Position numbers and translations under genes: made by a program. Under the pieces are notes generated by a model. That model searched no databases. It saw only the letters and a list, made by a program, of their open reading frames with translations, and had not been told where the DNA came from. DNA of 64,000 nucleotides, from NCBI RefSeq assembly GCF_009939005.1, contig NZ_JAACJS010000012.1, positions 602,113-666,112 on the forward strand, written 5' to 3'. This DNA comes from Sediminibacterium roseum (lineage in GTDB: Bacteria; Bacteroidota; Bacteroidia; Chitinophagales; Chitinophagaceae). Each line of letters begins with the position of its first letter. Within the stretch, counting starts at the first letter, position 1. This document shows, piece by piece, positions 1 through 9,005 of the stretch.

Positions 1-396
1 GCCGGTGCCACGGCACCCGGTGGTGAAACCGTGTATGATGACGGTATGATCTTCAAAGGCGTGGCGAGCGATGGCAAGGCGAATACCAAGATCATCTCCG
101 CCCAAACCTATTACAAATCGTTCCGCACGATCGATGAGGCAAATATTTTCGACGCATCGTTTGTAAAGCTGCGCGAAGTAAAACTGAATTACAACCTTCC
201 CTCAAAATGGGTCCGTTCCATCGGGCTCGCGGATGCCTCTGTTTCGCTGGTGGGAAGAAACCTCCTGATCCTGCACAGGAACACAACAGACATCGATCCG
301 GAAGTAGCTTTCAATACAGGCAATGCGCAGGGGCTGGAAAGCTTATCCAATCCAACCTCACGAAGCTATGGCATCAACCTCAACCTCAAATTCTAA
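1..396 (+). CDS. SusC-type TonB-dependent receptor, C-terminal fragment (cut by window edge)
   Basis: The reading frame is open from base 1 and ends at 394-396, so only about the last 131 residues of a SusC/RagA outer-membrane receptor are present. Visible are the late barrel segments typical of the family: a FVKLREVKLNYNLP strand, a VSLVGRNLLIL strand, and a terminal strand ending in NLNLKF, the usual aromatic C-terminus of outer-membrane barrels. A SusD partner starts 11 bases downstream, which is the standard susC-susD order. SusC proteins form the TonB-driven pore of a glycan importer whose lid is SusD. The substrate cannot be read from this fragment. Confidence 0.93.
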   Translation, partial: AGATAPGGETVYDDGMIFKGVASDGKANTKIISAQTYYKSFRTIDEANIFDASFVKLREVKLNYNLPSKWVRSIGLADASVSLVGRNLLILHRNTTDIDPEVAFNTGNAQGLESLSNPTSRSYGINLNLKF

Positions 397-406
397 TTCC
401 ATCAAC

Positions 407-1840
407 ATGAAAAAATACAACGCATATATACTGCTCGTCTTTGCCCTGGTTGCCGCATCGTGCAACAAGGAACTGGACCGCATCAACGTAAACCCGAATG
501 CCACCGAAAATGCACAACCCGATTACCTGTTAACAGGCGCCATCAAAAGCACGGTTGACGCCTACTGGGGTACTACCAACAACATGAACTCGAGCTTGCT
601 GTTTGTACAGCATTGGGCAAAGATCCAGTACACGGAAGAGGACCGCTTCATTTTTTCGAACAGCAGTTTTACAAGTTTGTGGTCAACGGGCTATTCGCAA
701 AGCATCAACGCGTTCAACAAACTGATCGATCTTGGTCCGAAGCAAAACATACCGAACTACAAAGGCGTTGCGCTTGTGCTGCGCTCGTGGACCTTTCTTT
801 TGCTTACTGATGCCTATGGCGATATCCCTTACAAACAGGCAGGATCGATCTCCGAATACATCACGCCTGCATACGATGCACAAAAGGATGTTTATTTTGG
901 ATTGCTGGACGACCTGAAAACGGCCAAAGCATCGCTTGACCCCGCGGGTAAGGCGATTGGCGGTGATGTTATTTACAATGGCAACATCGCACGCTGGAGA
1001 AAACTCGCCAACTCGCTGCGTTTGCGTATTGCGCTGCGTATTTCCGACAGGGAACCCGATAAGGCAAAACAGGTAATAACAGAATTGTCGGCTGATGCTG
1101 ATGGTTACCTGGCCGACAATGCAGACAATGCACAACTCGTTTACCTCACATCGCCGCAGCAGAACCCGGTAAATGCATCGTTTGAAACACGTGATGATTA
1201 CCGCATCAGCAAAACGATCGTTGACAAGCTGTTTCAACTGAACGATCCGCGCCTGCCTGTCTATGCAAGCAAAACACAAACCACTACACCGCAGGAATAC
1301 GTTGGTGTGCCCAATGGTTTAACGAATTCGGATGCGAGCAATTTAGGTTTTGCAAAAACATCGAAGCCCGGCGCATATTTTCTCGCAGCGCAGGCGCCGG
1401 CGGTGATCTTCAACTATTCCGAACTGCTCTTCGACCGGGCCGAAGCTGCTGCGCGTGGTTTTACCACAGAAAATGCGGCGGATCTTTACCAGCAGGCGAT
1501 CAAAGCATCCTTCAAACAATACGGCATTGCAGATGCGTTGGCCACAACTTACCTGGCGCAAACAGCGGTGCAGTATGATGCCGTAAATTTCAAAAGATCG
1601 ATCGGCGAACAGAAATGGATCGCCCTGTTTGGCGAGGGCCTCGAAGCATTCGCAGAACGGCGCCGCCTCGATTACCCGCAGCTTACTGCATCAAGTGCAA
1701 CGGTACTCAACGGGCAAATACCCGTGCGCCTGATCTACCCGGGCACCGAACAATCGCTCAATGGCGCGAGCTATAAAGCGGCCGTGGCAAGACAGGGTGT
1801 GGATGGATTGACAACAAAACTCTGGTTTGACGTAAACTAA
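407..1840 (+). CDS. SusD/RagB-like outer-membrane lipoprotein (SusD_2 type)
   Basis: A 477-residue protein. The ATG at 407 is chosen because it opens a lipoprotein signal (MKKYNAYILLVFALVAASC, with the lipid-modified Cys near residue 19); the open frame extends further upstream but without a signal. The sequence has the alpha-helical TPR-like character of SusD proteins, including the segment ALVLRSWTFLLLTDAYGDIPY and a C-terminal IGEQKWIALFGEGLEAFAERRR motif typical of the SusD-like 2 family. It lies 10 bases after the SusC gene and is presumably co-transcribed with it. SusD proteins sit on the cell surface and hand oligosaccharides or peptides to SusC. No hydrolase is adjacent, so the ligand is unknown. 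Confidence 0.93.
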   Translation: MKKYNAYILLVFALVAASCNKELDRINVNPNATENAQPDYLLTGAIKSTVDAYWGTTNNMNSSLLFVQHWAKIQYTEEDRFIFSNSSFTSLWSTGYSQSINAFNKLIDLGPKQNIPNYKGVALVLRSWTFLLLTDAYGDIPYKQAGSISEYITPAYDAQKDVYFGLLDDLKTAKASLDPAGKAIGGDVIYNGNIARWRKLANSLRLRIALRISDREPDKAKQVITELSADADGYLADNADNAQLVYLTSPQQNPVNASFETRDDYRISKTIVDKLFQLNDPRLPVYASKTQTTTPQEYVGVPNGLTNSDASNLGFAKTSKPGAYFLAAQAPAVIFNYSELLFDRAEAAARGFTTENAADLYQQAIKASFKQYGIADALATTYLAQTAVQYDAVNFKRSIGEQKWIALFGEGLEAFAERRRLDYPQLTASSATVLNGQIPVRLIYPGTEQSLNGASYKAAVARQGVDGLTTKLWFDVN

Positions 1841-1927
1841 GTGATACAAGTGCTTAAAAAGAAGCAAGCGCACGCAATGCAGGTTTGCCTTTGATGCACA
1901 ACTTAATAACCATACACGGCCCATTAT

Positions 1928-1962
1928 AAAAAAGCTCCCGCAACATGCGGGAGCTTTTTTAT
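1928..1962. terminator. Rho-independent terminator, likely bidirectional
   Basis: An inverted repeat AAAGCTCCCGCA / TGCGGGAGCTTT with a 3-base loop is flanked by an A-run on the left and a T-run on the right. It lies between the convergent SusD and icd genes and can serve both strands. Confidence 0.9.
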
Positions 1963-1982
1963 GTTGAATCGCAATCAAAAAA

Positions 1983-3215
1983 CTAGCGGCCCAATTTAGC
2001 CTTCAGGTTCTGATCCAATGCATCTAAGAATTCTTCTGTGTAGAGATAATCTTTACCGTGTTCCACTTTGTTTCCGTGGATACAAACGGCGAGGTCTTTT
2101 GTCATTTTACCGCTCTCTACGGTTTCAACGCATACGGCTTCGAGTGCGTGACAAAAATCGACCAGCTCCTGGTTGTTATCCAGTTTGCCGCGGAACTCGA
2201 GGCCTCTTGTCCATGCGAAGATGGAAGCGATCGGGTTGGTAGAAGTTGGTTTTCCTTTCTGGTGTTCGCGGTAGTGGCGGGTAACCGTTCCGTGTGCGGC
2301 TTCTGCTTCCATCACCTTTCCATCGGGGGTGATGAGGGTAGATGTCATCAATCCCAGCGAACCGAAACCTTGTGCAACGGTATCGCTTTGAACGTCGCCA
2401 TCGTAGTTTTTACATGCCCATACAAAATTACCGTTCCATTTCAGCGCGCTGGCAACCATGTCGTCGATGAGGCGGTGCTCGTAAGTGATGCCTGCTTCTG
2501 TGTACGCCGCTTTGAATTCGTTCTGGTAGATCTCTTCAAAAATATCTTTGAAACGGCCATCGTATTTTTTCAGGATGGTGTTTTTGGTAGACAGGTACAA
2601 AGGCCATTTTTTCGCCAGCGCCGTGTTGAAACAGCTGCGTGCAAAACCTTTGATGCTCTCATCGGTGTTGTACATGGCCAGTGCAACGCCATCGCCTTTG
2701 AAATTGAAAACTTCAAACTCCTGCACGGTTCCGTCTTCGCCCTCAAATTTTACGGTAAGTTTTCCTTTGCCTTTTGTTACGAAATCTGTTGCGCGGTACT
2801 GGTCGCCAAACGCGTGGCGGCCGATACAGATCGGCGCGGTCCAGTTAGGTACAAGACGCGGAACGTTTGAGCAAACGATCGGCTCGCGGAACACGGTTCC
2901 GTCGAGGATATTGCGGATGGTGCCGTTGGGGCTCTTCCACATCTGTTTCAGTTTGAACTCTTTTACACGCTCCTCATCCGGTGTGATGGTTGCGCATTTG
3001 ATGCCTACGCCGTATTGTTTGATCGCATTGGCCGCATCCACCGTAACCTGGTCGTTGGTCTCATCGCGGTACTCCATACCGAGATCGTAATATTTGATAT
3101 CCACTTCTATGTAAGGAAGGATCAGTTTGTCTTTGATGAACTTCCAGATGATCCTGGTCATTTCGTCTCCATCCAGTTCTACCACCGGATTTGCCACTTT
3201 GATTTTTTGTGCCAT
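1983..3215 (-). CDS. icd: NADP-dependent isocitrate dehydrogenase (eukaryotic-like type)
   Basis: A 410-residue protein that matches the homodimeric, eukaryotic-like NADP-IDH family along its whole length. Diagnostic segments are [13 protein letters not shown] near the N-terminus, the substrate loop [20 protein letters not shown], the stretch [18 protein letters not shown], and [17 protein letters not shown] near the C-terminus, which positions the coenzyme. It oxidises isocitrate to 2-oxoglutarate in the TCA cycle and yields NADPH. The ATG at 3215 starts the conserved region almost at once. A TACATTTG motif (minus strand, 3255-3248) resembles a Bacteroidota -7 element, but I see no good -33 partner. 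The gene stands alone and shares the terminator at 1928-1962. Confidence 0.97.
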   Translation of the reverse strand: MAQKIKVANPVVELDGDEMTRIIWKFIKDKLILPYIEVDIKYYDLGMEYRDETNDQVTVDAANAIKQYGVGIKCATITPDEERVKEFKLKQMWKSPNGTIRNILDGTVFREPIVCSNVPRLVPNWTAPICIGRHAFGDQYRATDFVTKGKGKLTVKFEGEDGTVQEFEVFNFKGDGVALAMYNTDESIKGFARSCFNTALAKKWPLYLSTKNTILKKYDGRFKDIFEEIYQNEFKAAYTEAGITYEHRLIDDMVASALKWNGNFVWACKNYDGDVQSDTVAQGFGSLGLMTSTLITPDGKVMEAEAAHGTVTRHYREHQKGKPTSTNPIASIFAWTRGLEFRGKLDNNQELVDFCHALEAVCVETVESGKMTKDLAVCIHGNKVEHGKDYLYTEEFLDALDQNLKAKLGR

Positions 3216-3361
3216 TGCTGTTCTTTTAGGTTGGTTAAAAACGAGGACAAATGTAGGGGTTTTAGCTAGCTTTTGGCCTTTGTGTGCCTGCTTTTAGCCA
3301 TGGCTCCGGGCAAAGCCGCCCCCCTGTAAACTAACGGCCAATAGTAAAAACCGCGGGCGCG

Positions 3362-5242
3362 CTAAACATTTACGATCAATACCGGTATCGGCAGTTTATG
3401 CCTTACGTATTCGATCGTTTCGCCAAATATATAATCCTTCAACCCCGAGTGCCTGTGTGCGCCCATCACGAGCATATCGGCGTCTGCTTCCTTTACAATA
3501 CGGATGATCTCGCTTACCCGGTTGCGGTAGCCGATGACGGCCTCAACGGTATATCCTTTTGCCTGCAGCTGCTCGGTATAATTCTGCAGGCGGAGTTTAT
3601 CGCGGCGTGTTTCATCGTCATCGCTTGCTTCGCCGAGATATCGTGCGGAAACGCTTTCCACAACATGCATCAGCACATAGGTAACCGGCTCCCTTCCCTG
3701 CGCAATGGCATGTGCGATGAGCTTTTCATCCGATCTCGAGAAATCGAGTGCGATGGCGATGCGCCTGAAATGTTTTACATCGAGGTTATTGAGCACCGCG
3801 GTTTCCCCGTGCAATACGGCGCGCTGTCTTTCCCTGCGTTGTTTGAGGAGGGGAAGGAACGTCATGATGAGGAACAATCCAACAAACAATATCACCCCAA
3901 CCACCAGCGCTATTTTCCAGTACCACATGGCATTGGATGCAAACACTTTCACCATCTCGTCCATCACCAGCTTTACGTTAAGGTATACGAGTATGATGGC
4001 GATGAGCCATGCGCCCACCTTTGTATAATTTTTGATCGCGTAGATGCCCATCGTTTTTTTATCGCTCACAAAATGGATCAGCGGGATCACCGCAAAGCCC
4101 AGTTGCAGGCTCAGGATCACCTGGCTGAATACAAGGAGGTCGTCTACTTTTTCCTCACCATACACCAGTATCACAAGCACGGCCGGAACGATCGCGATCA
4201 AACGCGTTAACAACCTGCGCAGCCAGGGGTTGATGCGGAGTTGCAGGTATCCTTCCATTACGATCTGCCCGGCAAGTGTTCCGGTGAGTGTGGAGCTTTG
4301 CCCGGCGGCGATCAGCGCCACTGCAAATAAGATCGGCGCCAGCTGGCTCCCCATCAATGGTTCGAGCAGCCGGTGCGCGTCTTTGATCTTTGCCACTTCG
4401 GTATTGCCCGTGGTAAAGAACACGCTCGCTGCGAGTATCAATATCGCCGCATTTACAAAGAACGCCGCATTGAGCGCGATGGTACTGTCGATCAGGTTGT
4501 ATTTGATCGCCTTTCGTATGCCTTTTTCATCGTTGCTGATCTTTCTTGTCTGCACCAGCGCCGAATGCAAATACAGGTTGTGCGGCATTACGGTGGCGCC
4601 AATGATGCCTACGGCGATGTACAACGCTGCGTTGTTCATTTTTGTGGGCACAAAACCCTGTATGATATCGCCCATATGCGGCTTGGCGATCAGTACCTCG
4701 ATGAGGAACGAACCGCCGATGATGGCCACAAGACAAATGATGAACGCCTCCATTTTGCGGATGCCGAAGCGTTGTAAAAGGAGGAACAAAAATGTATCGA
4801 GCACCGTGATCACCGTGCCCCAGATGAGCGGCAACCCGGTAAGCAGGTGTATACCGATGGCCATTCCCAGTACTTCCGCAAGATCGCATGCGGCGATGGC
4901 CAGCTCGGCTAAAATATACAGGCAGAAATTAACGATGGGCGGATAGGTTTCGCGGTTGGCCTGTGCAAGATCCCGCCTGCGCACAATACCCAAACGCGCG
5001 CTCAGGCTTTGCAGCAACAGCGCCATCAGGTTGCTCATCAGCAACACCCAGATGAGCTTGTAACCGAACTGGGCGCCACCCTGCAGATCGGTGGCCCAGT
5101 TGCCGGGGTCCATGTATCCGACACTTACAAGATAGGCAGGGCCTATGTATGCAAGTATCCTTCGCCATCCCTTGCGGGGAGCGGTGGTATCTACCGACTC
5201 GTGTACTTCGCTGAGTGATTGTTCGCCTGCATGCCTGTTCAT
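3362..5242 (-). CDS. mntH: Nramp divalent-metal transporter fused to a C-terminal UspA domain
   Basis: A 626-residue protein. Residues about 25-465 form an Nramp transporter with the TM1 signature DPGNW (45-49) and the TM6 signature MPHN (219-222), which bind Mn2+ or Fe2+. After a basic cytoplasmic linker, residues about 491-626 form a universal-stress-protein fold with the nucleotide-binding pattern GAHRHSG...FG (from about 594). Plain MntH proteins stop near 410-450 residues, so the tail is an added domain. The gene starts 3 bases after mntR on the same strand and is probably co-transcribed with it, which points to manganese. Uptake would be proton-driven across the inner membrane. That the Usp domain senses ATP or stress and gates transport is inference. 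Confidence 0.94.
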   Translation of the reverse strand: MNRHAGEQSLSEVHESVDTTAPRKGWRRILAYIGPAYLVSVGYMDPGNWATDLQGGAQFGYKLIWVLLMSNLMALLLQSLSARLGIVRRRDLAQANRETYPPIVNFCLYILAELAIAACDLAEVLGMAIGIHLLTGLPLIWGTVITVLDTFLFLLLQRFGIRKMEAFIICLVAIIGGSFLIEVLIAKPHMGDIIQGFVPTKMNNAALYIAVGIIGATVMPHNLYLHSALVQTRKISNDEKGIRKAIKYNLIDSTIALNAAFFVNAAILILAASVFFTTGNTEVAKIKDAHRLLEPLMGSQLAPILFAVALIAAGQSSTLTGTLAGQIVMEGYLQLRINPWLRRLLTRLIAIVPAVLVILVYGEEKVDDLLVFSQVILSLQLGFAVIPLIHFVSDKKTMGIYAIKNYTKVGAWLIAIILVYLNVKLVMDEMVKVFASNAMWYWKIALVVGVILFVGLFLIMTFLPLLKQRRERQRAVLHGETAVLNNLDVKHFRRIAIALDFSRSDEKLIAHAIAQGREPVTYVLMHVVESVSARYLGEASDDDETRRDKLRLQNYTEQLQAKGYTVEAVIGYRNRVSEIIRIVKEADADMLVMGAHRHSGLKDYIFGETIEYVRHKLPIPVLIVNV

Positions 5243-5245
5243 TCG

Positions 5246-5905
5246 TTACACAATTTTTACAAACAACGCCTGCGCTAATTGTTGGCTGATCGTAAATGCA
5301 TTCTGGTTCCTGATCTTTATCTCTATCGAATTGTCAAAGCTGAATTTCTTCCTGATCTCCAGTTTTGTTCCGATACCAATGTGTTTGTGTTTGAGCAGCT
5401 CCAGCAGTTCAGACGACTGGCTCCCTACCCCGCTCACTTCCGCCATCCTGTTAACCGGCAGATCAATGAGGTTGATGTGTTGCTGTACCGCCATTTTTCC
5501 CTGGCTGTCGGGGATCGGATCGCCATGCGGATCAAATTTCGGGTGGCCCAGGAAAGCATCCAGTTTCTCTACCAGCTTCTTGCTGCTGATGTGTTCGAGC
5601 TCCTCGGCAACCTCGTGCACTTCGTCCCAGCCAAACTGCAGGGTATCCACCAAAAAAAACTCCCACAAACGGTGCTTGCGAACAATGGCCAAGGCAAGCT
5701 TTTTACCTTCTGCACTCAGCCGCACACCCTTGTACTTTTCGTAACTGAGTAACTTTTTAGCCTTGAGCTTTTTAAGCATATCGGTAACCGAAGCCGCTTT
5801 TGTATTCAGTTCTGCCGCCAGCTCGTTCGTAGACACGTTCCCATCCTCCTGCTGCAGGTGAAAAATGGCCTTGATGTAATTCTCTTCCGTGACCGAAAAA
5901 CTCAT
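5246..5905 (-). CDS. mntR: DtxR/MntR-family metal-dependent repressor
   Basis: A 219-residue regulator with an N-terminal winged helix (about 1-65), a metal-binding dimerisation domain, and a C-terminal FeoA/SH3-like domain. Candidate ligands are H78, E82, H97, E101, E104 and H105. The position equal to Cys102 of DtxR is Glu101, as in Bacillus MntR (Glu99), which favours manganese over iron. The Asp8 and Glu11 ligands of Bacillus MntR, however, align with Asn9 and Lys12 here. The ATG at 5905 (MSFSVTEENYIKAI) is preferred over the TTG at 5929, because the family starts here and the longer form would run through the palindrome at 5909-5926. mntH follows after 3 bases, suggesting a self-regulated operon. 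Confidence 0.92.
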   Translation of the reverse strand: MSFSVTEENYIKAIFHLQQEDGNVSTNELAAELNTKAASVTDMLKKLKAKKLLSYEKYKGVRLSAEGKKLALAIVRKHRLWEFFLVDTLQFGWDEVHEVAEELEHISSKKLVEKLDAFLGHPKFDPHGDPIPDSQGKMAVQQHINLIDLPVNRMAEVSGVGSQSSELLELLKHKHIGIGTKLEIRKKFSFDNSIEIKIRNQNAFTISQQLAQALFVKIV

Positions 5906-5908
5906 GTA

Positions 5909-5926
5909 TCTAAAATTAATTTTAGA
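5909..5926. promoter_or_regulatory. Perfect 18-bp palindrome, candidate MntR operator
   Basis: TCTAAAATTAATTTTAGA reads the same on both strands and lies 4-21 bases before the mntR start codon. A further half-site TCTAAAA follows at 5931. DtxR-family dimers bind palindromes of this size and many repress their own genes, so an autoregulatory operator is the simplest reading. The divergent lipoprotein gene starting at 6057 could be under the same control. Confidence 0.7.
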
Positions 5927-6056
5927 CAAATCTAAAAAAATAAATCAACACCGCAAGGAACAAAACAAAGGTTTATTGCCTGTACCCGTGCTTTGGGTAA
6001 TGCCTTCTTGTGTCTTGTCTTCTTTAAAACCCTATTTTTATGAAAATATTCGGTTT

Positions 6057-7007
6057 ATGAAGAACAGCCTCCCCATACTGTTTGTCCTTTTGTTTGCTGT
6101 TGGTTGTAAGGACAAACAGGTTGACCTCTCCGGGGAAACGCCCATCAAGGTTGCAGACTTTATGGGAGTATTTAAAAAGATCACAGGAAACTACCTGGTG
6201 GCGGATACCAATATCAACAAGGTGAGCGATACACTTACGATCGGTTACAAGGCGTTGCTCCAGTTTTTTCCAGACAGTGCGGTGGCGCCTGTTGTGGGCA
6301 ACAACAAAAAAGTAGTGATCCACCCTGTGGGCATCATTGAAAAAGACAAGGAAAAATACCTGCTGCTCAATTTCAATACAGGAAAAAAGCAGACCAAACT
6401 GGCAGTGTTTGTTACGGATGAGAAGAACAGGTTTCTCGGGTCCAAAGAACTGCTCAACACCAATCACAATGATGGTTACCTGCATTCTGTTTCCATCAAC
6501 CGCGAGCCTACGTTCCTGATCAGCAAAGAGAAGGTGGGTAAGGACAACGCTATACAGTACTCGAGAACGGGATGGGTTTACAACAGTGCAGGCATCTTCA
6601 TGGTGGTGATCAACGATTCAAACGAGGACCCGAAAAAAATGGTGGTGATCAACCCGATCGATACACTGCCGCGGAAGAACAAATACAGCGGCGATTACGT
6701 GCAGGATAAAAAGAACTACATCTCCATCCGCGACACGCACAAACCCGATGTGTACCAGTTCTTCATTCATTTCGAGAAGAACGAAGGCGGCTGTACGGGA
6801 GAACTCAAAGGTGAAATGAAATTCAGGTCGCCCAACACCGCCGTATTCACAGAGAACGGCGACCCGTGCGTGATCGATTTTACCTTCAGCGGTAATGAGA
6901 TCACCGTTAAGGAACAGGGCAGCTGCGGCAACCACAGGGGAATCAAGTGTTATTTCGACGATACATTTGTGAAGAAGAAAGAACCGAAGAAGAAAGCAGC
7001 GAAATAG
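6057..7007 (+). CDS. Hypothetical lipoprotein
   Basis: A 316-residue protein that I do not recognise. The ATG at 6057 opens a lipoprotein signal (MKNSLPILFVLLFAVGC, Cys17); the open frame runs upstream past this point without a signal, so this start is preferred. The mature part is rich in beta strands and lysine. The C-terminal third contains pairs of cysteines (GGCTGEL, GDPCVIDF, GSCGNHRGIKC) that could form disulfides in the periplasm or outer membrane, and it ends in a lysine-rich tail (KKKEPKKKAAK). It is divergent from mntR, 151 bases away, and could share its regulatory region. Nothing in the sequence gives a function. Confidence 0.8.
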   Translation: MKNSLPILFVLLFAVGCKDKQVDLSGETPIKVADFMGVFKKITGNYLVADTNINKVSDTLTIGYKALLQFFPDSAVAPVVGNNKKVVIHPVGIIEKDKEKYLLLNFNTGKKQTKLAVFVTDEKNRFLGSKELLNTNHNDGYLHSVSINREPTFLISKEKVGKDNAIQYSRTGWVYNSAGIFMVVINDSNEDPKKMVVINPIDTLPRKNKYSGDYVQDKKNYISIRDTHKPDVYQFFIHFEKNEGGCTGELKGEMKFRSPNTAVFTENGDPCVIDFTFSGNEITVKEQGSCGNHRGIKCYFDDTFVKKKEPKKKAAK

Positions 7008-7130
7008 CCTGGCCGGAAGCTGTCTGCTCCCCGGCACTGCTTTACGCCCGAGCCCTGCAACGAATACCCACACCGTGTAAAAAATACACAGAAACCCTTA
7101 TCTTGCCTGCTACTAACCAAACAAAAACAC

Positions 7131-8786
7131 ATGAATTTTCGAAACTACGAAGTACCCTATGCGATCAACGAAGAATATGCGAAGAAGGCGGCGTACTTTT
7201 CTATGGAATTTGCCATTCACCAACCTTTAAAAATATACAGCGGCGGGCTCGGTTTTCTTGCAGGCTCCCACCTGCGCAGCGCTTTTGAACTGCGGCAGAA
7301 CATGATCGGCATCGGCATCCTGTGGAAATACGGGTATTACGACCAGACCCGCAACCAGGACCAGACCCTGCAGGTTACTTTCATGGAAAAAAACTACAGT
7401 TTCCTGGAAGATACCGGTATAAAGTTCCAGATCATGATCCATGAGGCGCCGGTTTGGGTGAAGGTGCTGTACCTCAATCCTGATACGTTTTGCAGCGCCC
7501 CTTTGTTTCTGCTGAGCACCGATCTGCCTGAGAACGATTATGTTTCCCAAACCATCACGCACCGTTTGTACGATGCAAACGTGGCCACCAAAGTGGCGCA
7601 GTTCATCCTGCTCGGTGTGGGCGGCGCAAAACTGATCGATGAGCTGGGCTTTAACCCCGATGTATACCATTTGAACGAAGCGCACGGGATCTCTTCTGCT
7701 TTTTATCTATTGAACAAATACAAGAGCGTTGACAAAGTAAGGGAGCGCCTCGTCTTCACAACACATACCCCTGAAGAAGCGGGAAATGAGAAACACGATA
7801 TGTACCTCTGCCATAAGATGAGTTATTTCTGCGGGCTCAGCATTGATGAAGTGCGCAAACTCACCGGCATCAAAGACGACCAGTTCAACCATTCACTTGC
7901 GGCGCTTCGGTTTGCGCGCAAGGCAAACGGCGTGTCTGCGCTGCATGGCGTGGTGAGCCGGGAAATGTGGAAGCATTACGAAGGCATCTGCCCCATCACA
8001 TCCATCACCAACGCGCAGAACTGGCGTTACTGGGCGGATAAACAGATGTACCGCTTCATGGAAGAAGGGAACGATTTTGGATTCGACGACAGGAAAAAAC
8101 ACCTCAAGAAAAGGGCATTCGAGATCGTTGCGGATCAAACCGGGAAAATCTACGATCCGAATGTGCTTACGATCGTTTGGGCAAGACGTTTCGCCGGCTA
8201 CAAACGCGCCGACATGCTCACTTACGATATGGAGCGTTTTGAAAAATTGTTGAGCAGCACAAAATACCCCGTACAGATCATCTGGGCAGGAAAGCCTTAC
8301 CCGGTAGACCATCCCGCAATCTCGCAGTTCAACAACCTTGTTCACCTGAGCAAGAAATATAAAAATGTTGCCGTGTTGATCGGCCATGAACTGGCATTGA
8401 GCAAACGCATCAAACAGGCGGCGGATATCTGGCTGAACAATCCGCGCGTTCCGCGCGAAGCATCGGGCACAAGCGGTATGACTGCAGCGATGAACGGTGC
8501 GGTGAATTTCTCTACCGATGATGGATGGATCCCGGAATTCATCAACCATGGCAACAACGGTTTCGTTGTTCCCAAGGCCGACTATGCAAACATGAACGTG
8601 CACGAGCAGGACGAATACGACCTCAACAAAGTCTACGAAATACTCGAACAGCAAATACTTCCGCTTTACTACGACGATTTTGATACCTGGAGGCAGATCC
8701 AGAAAAACGGAATGCGCGATGTGCGGTTCCAGTTTGACAGCAACAGGATGGCACATGAGTATTACGAGATCATGTACAAAGGCTAG
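7131..8786 (+). CDS. Short alpha-glucan phosphorylase-family (GT35) protein lacking the PLP lysine
   Basis: A 551-residue protein of the short alpha-glucan phosphorylase type. It has the N-terminal AYFSMEFAIHQPLKIYSGGLG block, the central VYHLNEAHG and FTTHTPEEAGNE motifs, the FAGYKRADML phosphate/glucose region, and a C-terminal EASGTSGMTAAMNGA block. In phosphorylases this last block reads EASGT.GMK, and the Lys carries pyridoxal phosphate. Here codon 451 is ACT (Thr). Such enzymes phosphorolyse glycogen or maltodextrin to glucose-1-phosphate, so this copy may be inactive, PLP-independent or altered in reaction. It lies alone between a lipoprotein and ubiX and ends in its own terminator. 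Family assignment is firm; activity is open. Confidence 0.88.
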   Translation: MNFRNYEVPYAINEEYAKKAAYFSMEFAIHQPLKIYSGGLGFLAGSHLRSAFELRQNMIGIGILWKYGYYDQTRNQDQTLQVTFMEKNYSFLEDTGIKFQIMIHEAPVWVKVLYLNPDTFCSAPLFLLSTDLPENDYVSQTITHRLYDANVATKVAQFILLGVGGAKLIDELGFNPDVYHLNEAHGISSAFYLLNKYKSVDKVRERLVFTTHTPEEAGNEKHDMYLCHKMSYFCGLSIDEVRKLTGIKDDQFNHSLAALRFARKANGVSALHGVVSREMWKHYEGICPITSITNAQNWRYWADKQMYRFMEEGNDFGFDDRKKHLKKRAFEIVADQTGKIYDPNVLTIVWARRFAGYKRADMLTYDMERFEKLLSSTKYPVQIIWAGKPYPVDHPAISQFNNLVHLSKKYKNVAVLIGHELALSKRIKQAADIWLNNPRVPREASGTSGMTAAMNGAVNFSTDDGWIPEFINHGNNGFVVPKADYANMNVHEQDEYDLNKVYEILEQQILPLYYDDFDTWRQIQKNGMRDVRFQFDSNRMAHEYYEIMYKG

Positions 8787-8808
8787 CGCTGGTTTCAACC
8801 GCCTGGTT

Positions 8809-8850
8809 ATGAAAAAAAGAAAGCACCCGCGCGGTGCTTTCTTTTTTTAT
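8809..8850. terminator. Rho-independent terminator after the GT35 gene
   Basis: The stem AAAGAAAGCACC / GGTGCTTTCTTT around a CGCGC loop is followed by a T-run. It ends about 60 bases after the stop codon at 8786. Confidence 0.9.
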
Positions 8851-9005
8851 GTGATGATGAAATCCTGTTTAAATCATCAGGATGGAATACCGGTAAAGGC
8901 CTCAACAAACCCGCCGGGATCTTGTAATTAAAGAACGCTTACTTTTTATCGTGTATCTTTGTTTTGCAAAGGATCATTGGTTATCAAACAAAATCATCTC
9001 AATCT

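Noticed and set aside
2058..2870. 270-codon open frame on the plus strand across icd
   Set aside because: It lies wholly antisense to a well-conserved gene, and its translation is Cys/Phe-rich with no domain-like pattern.
3398..4210. 270-codon open frame on the plus strand across mntH
   Set aside because: Antisense shadow of the Nramp-Usp gene; the product is rich in His and Cys without family features.
8964..9005. TTG start for ubiX
   Set aside because: The UbiX family begins at the GTG at 9006, and the 14 extra residues have no counterpart.
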